This document shows positions 7,472-16,224 of a stretch of 64,000 bases of DNA, piece after piece. Positions within the stretch are counted from its first letter, which is position 1. Every line of letters begins with the position of its first letter. The position numbers and the translations under genes are program-made. Below the pieces are notes generated by a model. It ran no database searches. It saw only the letters and a list, made by a program, of their open reading frames with translations, and was not told the DNA's origin. Source of the stretch: Limnothrix sp. FACHB-406 (GTDB lineage: Bacteria; Cyanobacteriota; Cyanobacteriia; CACIAM-69d); assembly GCF_014698235.1 (NCBI RefSeq), contig NZ_JACJSP010000003.1, forward strand, positions 1-64,000, in the 5' to 3' direction.

Positions 7472-8230
7472 TTATAACCAGCCTTCCTGCTCCAGTTCCG
7501 CAATGATTTGCAGGGCGCGGGAATCTCCCAGCTTCAAGAGGGCCGATCGCGCGTCTTCCTTGATGCCGAGTTCGCGATCTTCCACCAGGGCTTCAATCAA
7601 CCCATCCACGGCTCCCGCATAGATCGCATTGGAGGGCAAGTCGCGGCACAGTTGCCCCAGGGCCCAAGCACAGTTACTGCGTACGGCCGGAACAGGATCT
7701 TGGCGCAGGGCTAAAATCAGCGGCGGCACGGCCCCCACAATCGCCTCATAACCCACGGCTCCCATTTGCCCCAGGGAACTGGCCGCCCACAGGCGCACGG
7801 CCGCAATGTCCCGTTGCAGGGTTTGCACCAACGGAGCCAAGGCCCGGCGATCGCGCCCATTGCCCAGGGCCCAAACGATGCCTTTGCGCACGTAGCCATT
7901 CCAATCTCGTTGGAGTTGGCCAATCAAGGGGTCGATCGCCTCTGGATCTGGGTTGCGGCCCAAGGCATAGGCGGCGCTCATCCGCACCAACGGACAAACA
8001 TCGTTAATGAGTAAAATCAGCCGTTCGCTGGCTCTGGGGTCTTGCAGCTCACAAAACGCCCTGGCTCCCACCGCACGCTGGGCCGGATCCGGATCTTGCA
8101 ACAGTTGCAACATCACGTCTGGATCGGGGAGCGGCGTGGCTTCGCTCGGGGGCGGAGTTTCGAGAATGTTCAGATGATCTGACTCTGCTGAATCTAAGTC
8201 GAGTAACCCGAGGTCATCATTCACCGGCAT
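7472..8230 (-). CDS. HEAT-repeat protein
   Basis: The protein (252 aa) is built of PBS-lyase-type HEAT repeats from about residue 35 onward: DPAQRAVGARAFCELQDPRA, VRMSAAYALGRNPDPEAI, VRKGIVWALGNGRDRRALAP, VRLWAASSLGQMG, VRSNCAWALGQL and KEDARSALLKLGDSRAL. Cyanobacterial relatives include CpcE/NblB-like phycobilisome factors, but no lyase-specific residue can be assigned. It starts 11 bp after the stop of the photosystem I factor gene on the same strand, so the two are probably co-transcribed and may act together in thylakoid protein assembly. Confidence 0.8.
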   Translation of the reverse strand: MPVNDDLGLLDLDSAESDHLNILETPPPSEATPLPDPDVMLQLLQDPDPAQRAVGARAFCELQDPRASERLILLINDVCPLVRMSAAYALGRNPDPEAIDPLIGQLQRDWNGYVRKGIVWALGNGRDRRALAPLVQTLQRDIAAVRLWAASSLGQMGAVGYEAIVGAVPPLILALRQDPVPAVRSNCAWALGQLCRDLPSNAIYAGAVDGLIEALVEDRELGIKEDARSALLKLGDSRALQIIAELEQEGWL

Positions 8231-8241
8231 AGCAGTCCTCC

Positions 8242-8907
8242 TTAGCGATCGCGGTTGGTCGATTGCGCCTTGGAGGCCGGCTTGGCCGGTTCTGGAACCA
8301 ATTCCACATTCACCTCATTCACTTCCCGGCGGCGCAGTTCCACGGACTCCGAGCGCGGCAACAGGTTAAACACTGCTCGGAACCGATCGTCCAGTTCCTC
8401 GAAGGACACTTGACCGGCGCGATCGAGCAATACTTTCCCCGATTGATCAATTAAAACCGTTTGGGGCACAACGCCACGGTAGTAATGCGCCGGTTGCAGT
8501 GGATCCGCTACTGGCTCCAGGGGCAGAGAATCGGCCACAATGGGCAAAAAGTCCGCCGCTTTGCCATAAAACGCCTGCAATTGGGAGATTGTGGAGGAAA
8601 ATCGCTTGCAATCGCGGCTATCGTCCACAAAAAACACCAACAGGGTGGGTCGCTGCCGTTCCCGCGATTGGGCCAAGGTCACCCGAGGCGGCACCAAAGA
8701 ACCGTTGCCCGCATAGAGCGCAAAAATATTGCCATCAAAATTATCGTCATTCAATGTGGCCTGGGCTGGCAGGGCCCCCAAGGCCCAACCCCCGATCGTT
8801 AACGACAGCAGCAGGGCGATCGCCCGAGCTAGCCCCTGTCGTCCCCACCAGCGAGCAATAGCGCTGCCCAGTGCCAAACCCCGAACCCACATGACTATCC
8901 GTGACAT
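8242..8907 (-). CDS. Thylakoid photosystem I accumulation factor (thioredoxin-like)
   Basis: The 221-residue protein has an N-terminal membrane or signal segment (IALLLSLTIGGWALGALPAQA) and a thioredoxin-like fold with LLVFFVDDSRDCKRFSSTIS and later VVPQTVLIDQSGKVLLD. The usual CxxC is replaced by a single Cys (DSRDCKRF), so it is probably not a dithiol oxidoreductase. It matches the cyanobacterial family annotated as photosystem I accumulation factor (related to Synechocystis Slr1796). The basic C-terminal tail is variable. First gene of a two-gene unit with the HEAT protein. Confidence 0.75.
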   Translation of the reverse strand: MSRIVMWVRGLALGSAIARWWGRQGLARAIALLLSLTIGGWALGALPAQATLNDDNFDGNIFALYAGNGSLVPPRVTLAQSRERQRPTLLVFFVDDSRDCKRFSSTISQLQAFYGKAADFLPIVADSLPLEPVADPLQPAHYYRGVVPQTVLIDQSGKVLLDRAGQVSFEELDDRFRAVFNLLPRSESVELRRREVNEVNVELVPEPAKPASKAQSTNRDR

Positions 8908-9354
8908 TGAAACCGTGACATTTAAATCGTTAAAAAACGCAAGACAAAAACGCGAAATAGACAGCGTATAAGCCCCTTGCAGAGCCTATCCTATCGCGAA
9001 CCGCGAAACCCCCCACGTCTGAATTGTGGCCCAATGCCCCGATCGGTCGCCGCAACTCTGGGACAATTGCGCCGGTCTGCTGGGGTCTCTCCGGGCGATC
9101 GCGCCAGGCTTCCTTGGCGGAAGATGTGCCACCCAACGGGCCGATTGGAATTTCCATGGGTATGATGGGGGGCAAGATCAGCCCAAAACCAGCCCTGCTC
9201 CGGTCAGTTCTCCGCTTTTTCGCTGAAAGGATCCTGGTCGGCACGCTGGGTCAAGGGCTTCAGTGACCACTCCTCTTCAGCGCCTCTCTCCCCTACGCTT
9301 ACCGTTGTCTGTTCTATTCATTAACCCATTGAGCGAGCGGCTCTAGCTTTAGCT
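8908..9354. other. Divergent intergenic region
   Basis: This 447-bp stretch separates divergently transcribed genes (PSI factor on minus, GntR regulator on plus), so both promoters should lie here. Small frames at 8977-9266 follow CGATCG-rich sequence and show no protein features. I see no strong hairpin. Confidence 0.4.
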
Positions 9355-10338
9355 ATGGTTCGGTTCCGTATTCAAGCTGACAGTGATATTCCGGCATCCA
9401 CGCAGTTGTTTAACCAAATTCGGTTTGCGATCGCTTCGCGGCAGTTTCCGCCGGGGCACCGTTTGCCCAGCACCCGCCAACTGGCCATGGAAACGGGCTT
9501 GCATCGCAACACCATCAGCAAGGTCTATCGCCAGCTTGAAGATAACGGCCTAGTGGAAGCCCAGCCCGGCTCTGGCATTTACGTGCGGGCCTTGGGTCAT
9601 GAAGGCGGGGCCCAACTCCGATCGCCCGTTTTTGACAAAAACCCCGAAGCCTATCAACTGGTGAAGCAAAGCCTCGATCGGCTAATCGAAGCCGGTTGCA
9701 GCCTCAGCACCGCTCGGGAACTGTTTTTGGGGGAAGTGGATTGGCGGTTACGATGCAGCGCCCGCGTGATTGTCACCGCCCCTCAACAGGACTTGGGGGT
9801 GGGCGAAATTATGGCCGGTGAAATTGAGCAATCGCTGCAAATTCCCGTGCAATTGGTGGCCATGGAAGATTTGCCAGCCGCGCTCGATCGCACCGCTTCT
9901 GCCACCGTGGTCACCAGCCGCTACTTCATTGGCGATGCGGAAAAAATTGCCGCCCCCAAATCGGCCCGCGTCATCCCCGTGGATATTTATGACTATGCCG
10001 AAGAAATTGAATTCGTGAAGAATCTCCCGGCCGGTACGCGGATCGGTCTGGTCAGCATCAGTCCCGGTTGGCTGCGGGCTTCGGAAGTGATTGTCCATAG
10101 CTTCCGGGGCGAAGAAATTTTGGTGATGACCACCCTCCCCAGCGACACCTACAAGCTCGGGGCATTGGTCAAAACCGTGCGCTATATCGGGTGCGATCGG
10201 GACAGCTTCCCCAAGGTCAAGGCCGCCGTTTCCGCGCACCGAGAAGACATCATCCGCCCCCCGCAGGTGATCTGTTGCGAAAACTACATCGGCAGCCAAT
10301 CCATGAACCATCTCCAACGGGAGTTAGGCCTGGCCTAG
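9355..10338 (+). CDS. GntR-family transcriptional regulator
   Basis: The N-terminal 75 residues are a GntR winged helix: STQLFNQIRFAIASRQFPPG, then LPSTRQLAMETGLHRNTISK with the recognition helix, and YRQLEDNGLVEAQPGSGIYV. The rest (to 327 aa) is an effector-binding domain of about 240 residues that is not aminotransferase-like (no PLP lysine motif), so it is not MocR-type. Several cyanobacteria carry this single-copy architecture; the ligand is unknown. ATG at 9355 directly begins the domain. Confidence 0.85.
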   Translation: MVRFRIQADSDIPASTQLFNQIRFAIASRQFPPGHRLPSTRQLAMETGLHRNTISKVYRQLEDNGLVEAQPGSGIYVRALGHEGGAQLRSPVFDKNPEAYQLVKQSLDRLIEAGCSLSTARELFLGEVDWRLRCSARVIVTAPQQDLGVGEIMAGEIEQSLQIPVQLVAMEDLPAALDRTASATVVTSRYFIGDAEKIAAPKSARVIPVDIYDYAEEIEFVKNLPAGTRIGLVSISPGWLRASEVIVHSFRGEEILVMTTLPSDTYKLGALVKTVRYIGCDRDSFPKVKAAVSAHREDIIRPPQVICCENYIGSQSMNHLQRELGLA

Positions 10339-10421
10339 GAACGGCCAAATCCAAGCATTGACCAGGCGATTATTGGCCGTAGTAAACATTGGCCGCGGCA
10401 AAATCACTGGCCATAGCAAAG

Positions 10422-10886
10422 TTACTGACCACGATAGTTGGACAGTCGCGCCAGGGTTGCCAAGGGTTGGACACCCGGATATTTTCGCCCCCGAATTTCC
10501 CAGGTAGGATAACCCTCGATCCCCGCCTGTGCGCACAGTTGCGGCTGCGGGTTGCGGCCTCGGGGGTCGCACTCAATGTAGCGAATTTGGTTGAACGCCT
10601 GACCAAATAATTCCTTTTGATTTTGGCAATGGCCGCACCAGTAGGCTCCATACATTTTTGCGCCAATTTGCCGCAGGTGTTGGGCCAAGCCTCGGGGGGA
10701 AACCGCCAGCATCCCTTCCCAGGATTGTTCGATCGCCCCTTGAATGGCGGGAGCTGCGGCCCTGGCCGGGTTCGCTGGGGTGGCTGCTTCTGCCAGAGTC
10801 GCCACCAGGCCCGCTCCGGCCAGGGCGGCGGCACAGCTCAGAGCAATCCAAGCTTGATTCGTTAGCAAGTTGCGGTTAGGTTTCAT
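10422..10886 (-). CDS. Exported thioredoxin-like protein with CGHC motif
   Basis: The 154-residue product has a signal/anchor segment (WIALSCAAALAGAGLVATLAEA), then a thioredoxin-like domain with MYGAYWCGHCQNQKELFG. CGHC is the active site of disulphide isomerases. A downstream YPTWEIRGRKYPGVQPL contains the cis-Pro loop. The domain closely resembles the periplasmic or lumenal Trx domain fused to VKOR in cyanobacteria, but here it stands alone. A role in oxidative folding in the lumen or periplasm is inferred. Confidence 0.8.
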   Translation of the reverse strand: MKPNRNLLTNQAWIALSCAAALAGAGLVATLAEAATPANPARAAAPAIQGAIEQSWEGMLAVSPRGLAQHLRQIGAKMYGAYWCGHCQNQKELFGQAFNQIRYIECDPRGRNPQPQLCAQAGIEGYPTWEIRGRKYPGVQPLATLARLSNYRGQ

Positions 10887-10904
10887 AACCAGTCCTGTTG
10901 TGCT

Positions 10905-10990
10905 CGTTGGAGTGCGGGTTTGTAGGCGCGGGTTGCTAGGCGCAGGTTGCTAGGCTCGGGTCGTTAGGCGCGGGTTTGTAGGCATTGATG
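10905..10990. repeat. Degenerate tandem repeat
   Basis: The unit GCGGGTTTGTAGGC / GCGGGTTGCTAGGC / GCAGGTTGCTAGGC / TCGGGTCGTTAGGC repeats about five times. It sits between the thioredoxin-like gene and psb28 and matches nothing else in the window. Confidence 0.65.
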
Positions 10991-11097
10991 CACGGCGATC
11001 GGCGGCGGTTGCCCATTTGGTGGGGTGGAGGTTTTGTGCGATGATCGAACGACGCTTTTTGGCGGTTCATCACGCTTCAACTACCAGTTTTAACAAT

Positions 11098-11439
11098 ATG
11101 GCAGTCATTCAATTCATCCGAGGCATTAACGAAGAGGTGGTACCTGATGTCCGCTTGACGCGATCGCGTGATGGGAGCAACGGCCGCGCCATCTTTATCT
11201 TTGATAACCCTAAAACGTTGGCTGCATCCGCCGATCAAGAAATCACCGGCATGTACCTGATCGACGAAGAGGGTGAGTTGATGACCCGTGATGTGAAAGG
11301 CAAGTTTGTTAACGGTCAGCCGTCGGGCATTGAAGCCTACTACGTCATGACCTCGGAGAACGATTGGGAACGGTTTATGCGGTTTATGAATCGCTACGCT
11401 GAAGCGAACGGCTTGGGCTTCACGAAAGCTGACAGCTAG
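11098..11439 (+). CDS. psb28: Photosystem II assembly factor Psb28
   Basis: The product begins [20 protein letters not shown] and carries the family blocks [26 protein letters not shown] and [20 protein letters not shown]. At 113 aa it matches the usual length. Psb28 binds PSII assembly intermediates near CP47 and is released before mature PSII forms; it acts on the cytoplasmic side of the thylakoid. I chose the ATG at 11098; the frame is open to 11017, but the family always starts at MA-x-IQF. Confidence 0.95.
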   Translation: MAVIQFIRGINEEVVPDVRLTRSRDGSNGRAIFIFDNPKTLAASADQEITGMYLIDEEGELMTRDVKGKFVNGQPSGIEAYYVMTSENDWERFMRFMNRYAEANGLGFTKADS

Positions 11440-11538
11440 CGATCGCCCAACTACTCAATTAGCTACTCAATTACGCCTAGCCACTCAGCGCCCGACCATT
11501 CCACCATCTCAGAACCATGCCCGAGGGGGTGATCGCCC

Positions 11539-12057
11539 ATGAGTCAGCCACAGTCCCTGGAGGGGCCCCATCCCGATCGCGAGTCTCTTCAGGTGCGTTG
11601 TGCGGTAATCACCGTCAGTGATACGCGCAATTTTGAGACCGATCGCAGTGGGCAACTGATTCGCGATCGCCTGACCTGGGCGGGCCACTCGATCGTGACC
11701 TACCAGATTTTGAAGGATGAACCGGCGCTGATTGCGGAAACAGTGTTGCAACTGTGCCAAAACCCGGATATTGATGCCCTGTTGCTGAATGGGGGCACGG
11801 GCATTGCGCCTCGGGACACAACCTACGACGCGATCACCCGGTTGCTCGACAAGACTTTGCCCGGATTTGGTGAGCTGCTCCGGCAACTGAGCTTTGCAGA
11901 GGTTGGCTCACGGGCCATGGCTTCCCGGGCGATCGCTGGGGTTTGCCAAGGAAAGTTGGTGTTTTCGATGCCCGGATCGAGCAATGCGGTTAGCCTTGCC
12001 TTAGATTCTCTGATTCTGCCGGAGCTAATTCACTTGGTGACTCAGCTTCAGAAATAG
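11539..12057 (+). CDS. moaB: Molybdenum cofactor biosynthesis protein MoaB/MogA
   Basis: The MoaB/Mog fold is evident: VRCAVITVSDTRNFETDRSG at the N terminus, DALLLNGGTGIAPRDTTYDA in the middle (molybdopterin-binding GGTG) and VFSMPGSSNAV near the end. The length (172 aa) is typical. The enzyme adenylylates molybdopterin in molybdenum cofactor synthesis, needed for nitrate reductase. Spaced 99 bp from psb28 on the same strand. Confidence 0.9.
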   Translation: MSQPQSLEGPHPDRESLQVRCAVITVSDTRNFETDRSGQLIRDRLTWAGHSIVTYQILKDEPALIAETVLQLCQNPDIDALLLNGGTGIAPRDTTYDAITRLLDKTLPGFGELLRQLSFAEVGSRAMASRAIAGVCQGKLVFSMPGSSNAVSLALDSLILPELIHLVTQLQK

Positions 12058-12410
12058 CGGATAGAGATTCTGGGTTACAGATCGAAGTTAAAGATCAAAA
12101 ATACAGCCCTTACCTCGATTACTAAGCACAGTAGCCCGTAGGGTGGGCACTGCCCACCGAACCGTTGCTTCATGGCATTTGCAATATGGCGTACCAATTA
12201 TTTTAGGCAAAGGCTGTATGGATCGAAATGTTGATTTAGGAAGCTTTCTAGGTTAATTCAACCCGAGCTTAATTCAATATTAATTAATCACGAATCGGCT
12301 GATCAGTTGGGTGATCTGATCACCTTACCAATCGAGCGATTTAGATCAATCGAGTGACTTAGTTTGATCGGCTTCTAACCTGATTGATTCTTAATTTGAT
12401 GAATCAAAAG
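12058..12410. other. Intergenic region with dispersed repeat
   Basis: Apart from the repeat at 12137-12219, the stretch 12240-12400 is a drift of GATCA/GATTGA/TTAATTC words without genes. Confidence 0.5.
12137..12219 (+). repeat. Dispersed 83-bp repeat, copy 1
   Basis: Nearly identical, in inverted orientation, to 27832-27914. It begins CGTAGGGTGGGCACTGCCCA, an internal hairpin GTGGGCA/TGCCCAC, and ends TTTTAGGCAAAGGCTGTAT. It encodes no protein. Confidence 0.8.
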
Positions 12411-12491
12411 TGGGCAAGGAGAGATTCGAACTCTCATGGATTTCTCCGCCGCATTTTGAGTGCGGTGCGTCTACCGTTCCGCCACTTGCCC
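12411..12491 (-). tRNA. trnL-CAA: tRNA-Leu (anticodon CAA)
   Basis: Acceptor arms GGGCAAG and CTTGCCC pair, followed by discriminator A. The anticodon loop is CTCAAAA (anticodon CAA) in the stem CCGCA/TGCGG. A class II variable arm follows, then the T-arm AGAGTTCGAATCTCT. 81 nt; CCA is not encoded. Confidence 0.95.
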
Positions 12492-12505
12492 GTAGCGCTC
12501 TGCAA

Positions 12506-13369
12506 TTATAGCGGATTTTTTGAAAAATGGTGCAACAAATCTCGATATTCTCGGCTGTGGGCCCAACGATCAATTTCACGGGCCCGTAACACGGGAACGG
12601 GATGGGTCAAAGTTGCGGTGCGAGCGCGTTTGAGGGCAGCTCCCAGTTGGGATTGGTCGATCGCGTCATAGGCCCGAGCCTGGGCCAGGAATGCTTCGAC
12701 ATTCAACAGGGGCGCAAGATTCGGTGAGCCACCCGCCAATTTCATCAACACCGAAGCCACCACCGTAGGATCTTGCACGGCCAACAAAGCCGCTCGATCG
12801 CAGGTGAATTCTGCACAACGAGACCACTCCAGCAACCGCTCCTGCAAACCCTGGGCGAACCACCGTCCCCACTCGGGCACTTGTCCCGCCGCCAACACCA
12901 ATACGTTGGCAAGGGTCAAATAGAGGCTATGTTCACACTTGAGATGACCCAGCTCGTGGGCAATCACTGCCTGGGTTTCCAGGGGGGTGAGCAAGTCCAA
13001 CAGGGCCGAGTGAATGACTACGAAGGGCCGCCGCCCTCGCATGGCAAAGGTGTAGGCGTTGGGAACCGGGTGTTGGCGCACGTAAAGCTGCGGTGCTTCC
13101 AAGTCCAGCCGCTGGGCTGCCTCTTGCAACAGGTGGTGCAGATGGGGCAGTTGGTGGGGCCCCACCAACAGGCTGGCGGCAATGTTTTCGAGATACATCA
13201 CCTCTTCCGCGATCGGGCCCACCAAATTACGCACCAGCAAATCCAAACCCGGCCAGCGATCGAGCGATTGGGTTGCTGCCAAATCGAGGGGGTGTCGAAA
13301 CTGGTTGGCACGCAGCCCCAACAACCGCAGAGGCGCTGGGGAGGTGGAATGCTCGGAACCGTCAGCCAT
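12506..13369 (-). CDS. M48-family metallopeptidase (HtpX-like)
   Basis: The 287-residue protein has the zinc motif in VIAHELGHLKCEH (HExxH), with a downstream CAEFTCDRAAL Glu-containing helix as the third ligand. NAYTFAMRGRRPFVVIHSAL is the usual M48 strand region. No clear signal peptide; the hydrophobic segment after HExxH (LTLANVLVLAAGQV) may associate with membrane. Its start is 59 bp after murA on the same strand, so it probably follows murA in one transcript ending near the tRNA. Substrate unknown; membrane-protein quality control is the family norm. Confidence 0.85.
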   Translation of the reverse strand: MADGSEHSTSPAPLRLLGLRANQFRHPLDLAATQSLDRWPGLDLLVRNLVGPIAEEVMYLENIAASLLVGPHQLPHLHHLLQEAAQRLDLEAPQLYVRQHPVPNAYTFAMRGRRPFVVIHSALLDLLTPLETQAVIAHELGHLKCEHSLYLTLANVLVLAAGQVPEWGRWFAQGLQERLLEWSRCAEFTCDRAALLAVQDPTVVASVLMKLAGGSPNLAPLLNVEAFLAQARAYDAIDQSQLGAALKRARTATLTHPVPVLRAREIDRWAHSREYRDLLHHFSKNPL

Positions 13370-13428
13370 GGTGTTGGAAAAAGGAAGATTTGGAGGACGG
13401 GCCGCGGGGCCCTGGCTCTGGCTTGAGT

Positions 13429-14775
13429 TTAGCTCACGGCTGCGGGCACTGCGCCCTCTGCAAACCCATTCAGGCGCTGGATGTTGGCCCCGATCGAGCG
13501 GAGTTTGTTCTCAATGTTTTCATAGCCCCGATCGAGGTGATGCAGGCCGCGGATCGTGGTTTTGCCCCGGGCCGCCAAGCCTGCCACCACCAAGGCCGCC
13601 CCCGCCCGCAAATCCGAAGCGGTGACCGGCGCACCGGACAGGAACGGCACGCCCTTGACGATCGCCACCCGGTCTTTGACCCGAATGTTGGCCCCCATGC
13701 GATTCAGCTCTGCCACATGGCGCAGACGGTTTTCAAACACCGTTTCGGTAATGGTGCTGCTGCCTTCGCAGAGGGTGAGCAGGGCCATGAATTGGGCTTG
13801 CATATCCGTGGGGAAACCGGGGAACGGCAAGGTTTCCAAATCCGTGGCCAACAGGCCATGGCCGGGGAAAACGCGAATGTTGGTTCCCTCGATCGCCGTT
13901 TGCACCCCGATCGCCTCCAACTTGGCCAAAGTGGCGCTCATGTGATCGGGAATCACTGGCCCCACCAACAGGTCTGATCCTGTGGCCGCTGCCGCCACCA
14001 AAAACGTTCCCGCTTCGATGCGATCGGGAATCACGGAATGTTCAGTGGAATGGAGCTTTTCCACGCCCTCAATCACCACCGTGTCCGTTCCTGCGCCGCG
14101 AACCTTCGCCCCCATCGCGTTGCAGAAATTCGCCAAATCAATAATTTCCGGCTCCCGTGCGGCGTTTTCCAGGATGGTTTCCCCTTCCGCGAGGGTGGCC
14201 GCCATCATCAAGGTTTCTGTGGCTCCCACGCTGGGATAGTCCAGATAAATGCGGGCCCCCGTCAGGCGCGACTTGCCGCGAATGCTGGCGAATACAATCC
14301 CGCTGTCGATATGCACGTCGGCCCCCATGGCCTGGAGACCCCGCACATGGAGTTCCACGGGCCGCGCCCCGATCGCGCAGCCGCCGGGCAGGGGGAACCG
14401 GGCCTCGCCCATCCGGGCCAACAGGGCCCCAATGGCAAAGAAGCTAGCCCGCAGTTGGCTCACCAACTCATAGGGAGCTTCGGCGCGGTTGATGTGGCGT
14501 GCGTCAATTTCCCATGTGTCGCCCAGGCAGCGGGTTTTCAGCCCCAGCGCTTCCAACACCTGACCCATCCGCGCCACATCCACCAGCAAGGGCACGTTAC
14601 GGATTCGGCATTCTCCGGAGCACAGCACCGTGGCCGCCAACAGCACGAGGGCGGAGTTTTTGGCTCCACTGACTGAGGCATGGCCGCTGAGTGGCTGACC
14701 ACCCACGATTTCGAGGATGGGTTCATCCGCTTCGCGGGAAGCAGAGAGGGGGGAAGTGCTAGACGGGGAAACTAT
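13429..14775 (-). CDS. murA: UDP-N-acetylglucosamine 1-carboxyvinyltransferase
   Basis: The first committed peptidoglycan enzyme transfers enolpyruvate from PEP to UDP-GlcNAc in the cytoplasm. Seen: [18 protein letters not shown] with the catalytic Lys, [17 protein letters not shown] with the PEP-binding Cys, and the typical tail [16 protein letters not shown]. The GTG at 14706 would give 425 aa but trims the usual leader. The frame stays open to an ATA codon at 14775-14773, preceded by a perfect GGAGG at 14789-14785 with 9-nt spacing, and no ATG, GTG or TTG lies between that site and 14706. Either AUA starts this gene or a base is altered. M48 protease follows. Confidence 0.9.
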   Translation of the reverse strand: MVSPSSTSPLSASREADEPILEIVGGQPLSGHASVSGAKNSALVLLAATVLCSGECRIRNVPLLVDVARMGQVLEALGLKTRCLGDTWEIDARHINRAEAPYELVSQLRASFFAIGALLARMGEARFPLPGGCAIGARPVELHVRGLQAMGADVHIDSGIVFASIRGKSRLTGARIYLDYPSVGATETLMMAATLAEGETILENAAREPEIIDLANFCNAMGAKVRGAGTDTVVIEGVEKLHSTEHSVIPDRIEAGTFLVAAAATGSDLLVGPVIPDHMSATLAKLEAIGVQTAIEGTNIRVFPGHGLLATDLETLPFPGFPTDMQAQFMALLTLCEGSSTITETVFENRLRHVAELNRMGANIRVKDRVAIVKGVPFLSGAPVTASDLRAGAALVVAGLAARGKTTIRGLHHLDRGYENIENKLRSIGANIQRLNGFAEGAVPAAVS

Positions 14776-15132
14776 GGCCGTGGTCCTCCAAAAACGCGCG
14801 CCAAGCTGAAATGTTGCGAGAATGCAAATTTCGTTTAGATTCTACACAACTCAACTTCCCTGGCAATGTTCTCCAGATCCCGAAACCCACGCATGGGGGG
14901 CGATCGGTCAATTCCGGTTTTGGCACTTTCCCGGCAAGCTGCACCCCCATCAGGGCGATCAGACGGGGCGGGTCAATTACCTGAGCCAATGCTCCTCGGA
15001 GGCGGTTAGCTAGCGTCTGAGGGATGTTGGAGCGGGAGCAAAGATCATGGGCGATCGCTGGCGATCCGATCGCCATGGAACCCACTTTTTCAATGCTGCT
15101 CAAAAAAATCCAAAAAAAATTTCTAAAAGGGG
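14776..15132. other. Intergenic region
   Basis: This contains the murA ribosome binding site at 14785-14789. A 63-codon plus-strand frame (14822-15013, starting [16 protein letters not shown]) has a W/H-rich composition unlike simple CGATCG drift, but no clear ribosome binding site; I leave it as possible only. Confidence 0.35.
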
Positions 15133-15160
15133 TTGCGCTCCAGACTGAAAGTGCTAATAT
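15133..15160 (+). promoter_or_regulatory. Putative promoter of tRNA-Leu(CAG)
   Basis: TTGCGC (15133-15138) and TAATAT (15155-15160) are separated by 16 bp and lie 14 bp upstream of the tRNA 5' end, consistent with a sigma-70-type promoter. Confidence 0.5.
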
Positions 15161-15173
15161 TAATTCCGCGCAA

Positions 15174-15257
15174 GCGGAACTGGCGGAATTGGTAGACGCG
15201 CAAGATTCAGGTTCTTGTGTTCGCAAGGACTTCCGGGTTCAAGTCCCGGGTTCCGCA
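15174..15257 (+). tRNA. trnL-CAG: tRNA-Leu (anticodon CAG)
   Basis: Acceptor arms GCGGAAC and GTTCCGC pair, followed by discriminator A. The anticodon loop is TTCAGGT in stem AAGA/TCTT, giving CAG. The long variable arm and T-arm CCGGGTTCAAGTCCCGG are typical of class II tRNA-Leu. 84 nt. Confidence 0.95.
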
Positions 15258-15271
15258 TCTTAAACGCCAAC

Positions 15272-16048
15272 ATGATTACAAGCGTCAAAAACCCACTGGT
15301 TAAGCAGCTTAAAAAGCTTCATCAAGCCAAGGGAAGACGCGAAGAAAATCAATTCTTAATCGAGGGAACTCATCTGTTGCAAGAAGCAATTGCAGTGGAT
15401 TATTCCCTCGATTTTGTTTGTTGCACACCCACTTGGCAAGAAAAATATCCGGCGGATTTTGCGCGGGCGGCGGCCCACGCCCCGATCGAGCTGGTGGCCG
15501 AGTCAGTGCTCCAAGCGATTGCTACCACGGTGAACCCGGATGGGGTGGTGGCGGTGGCCCAGCGTTGCCCGATCGCCCCTCAGCGATCGCTCCAAATTGC
15601 CTTGGGCTTGGAACGGCTTCAGGATCCGGGGAACCTGGGCACGATCGTACGGGCGGCGGCGGCGGCCAGTTGTGGCCAAATTTGGTTAAGTGACGACAGC
15701 GTTGATCTGGATCATCCCAAGGTGTTGCGCTCCACGGCGGGTCAGTGGTTCCGAATGCCGATGCAGGTGGCGGAAGATTTGCGATCGACCGTGCGCGACC
15801 TGAAGCAACAGGGCTTCAAGATTGTGGCCACAGTACCCACGGCCGACCTCAGCTATTGGGAGGCGGATTTGCGATCGCCTGTGATGGTGTTGTTGGGCAA
15901 CGAGGGCGCGGGTCTTTCTCCGGAGCTAATTGCTGAGGCGGATACGGCTGTGCGCATTCCCCTTGCGCCGGGGGTTGAGTCCCTGAATGTGTCGGTGACG
16001 GCGGCGCTCCTGCTGTACGAAATTCAACGCCAGCAAACCCGGGCCTAG
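15272..16048 (+). CDS. TrmH/SpoU-family RNA 2'-O-methyltransferase
   Basis: The SPOUT knot motifs are visible: LGLERLQDPGNLGTIVRAAA (motif 1), PVMVLLGNEGAGLSPELI (motif 2) and VRIPLAPGVESLNVSVTAAL (motif 3). The N terminus (MITSVKNPLVKQLKKLH) is the RNA-binding substrate domain of rRNA methyltransferases such as RlmB/TsnR. The start is the ATG at 15272, 14 bp after the tRNA; an upstream in-frame start would overlap the tRNA. 258 aa, normal. The target nucleotide cannot be read from sequence. Confidence 0.88.
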   Translation: MITSVKNPLVKQLKKLHQAKGRREENQFLIEGTHLLQEAIAVDYSLDFVCCTPTWQEKYPADFARAAAHAPIELVAESVLQAIATTVNPDGVVAVAQRCPIAPQRSLQIALGLERLQDPGNLGTIVRAAAAASCGQIWLSDDSVDLDHPKVLRSTAGQWFRMPMQVAEDLRSTVRDLKQQGFKIVATVPTADLSYWEADLRSPVMVLLGNEGAGLSPELIAEADTAVRIPLAPGVESLNVSVTAALLLYEIQRQQTRA

Positions 16049-16200
16049 AAACCCATTTCAGCCCAGAGCTTCACCCAAGCGTTTCTCTCCAAATTTTCAA
16101 CCAGAATCTTCAATCCAACTCTTCAACCAGGATCTTCAATCCAAAATCTTTAGCCAGAATCTTTAGCCAGAATCTTTAGCCAGAATCTCAGACCCCAGCC
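16049..16200. repeat. Degenerate tandem repeat
   Basis: The unit AGAATCTTTAGCC recurs three to four times (about 16146-16190), preceded by related AATCTTCAATCCA and AACTCTTCAACCAGG words. No gene. It is local to this site. Confidence 0.65.
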
Positions 16201-16224
16201 TGTAGGGTTGAGAGCTGAGAAGTG

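Noticed and set aside
12384-12671. A 95-codon frame across tRNA-Leu(CAA)
   Set aside because: It overlaps the whole tRNA and the end of the M48 gene in antisense.
14759-15226. A 155-codon minus-strand frame between murA and tRNA-Leu(CAG)
   Set aside because: It begins inside the tRNA gene and runs over the murA leader. No conserved features.
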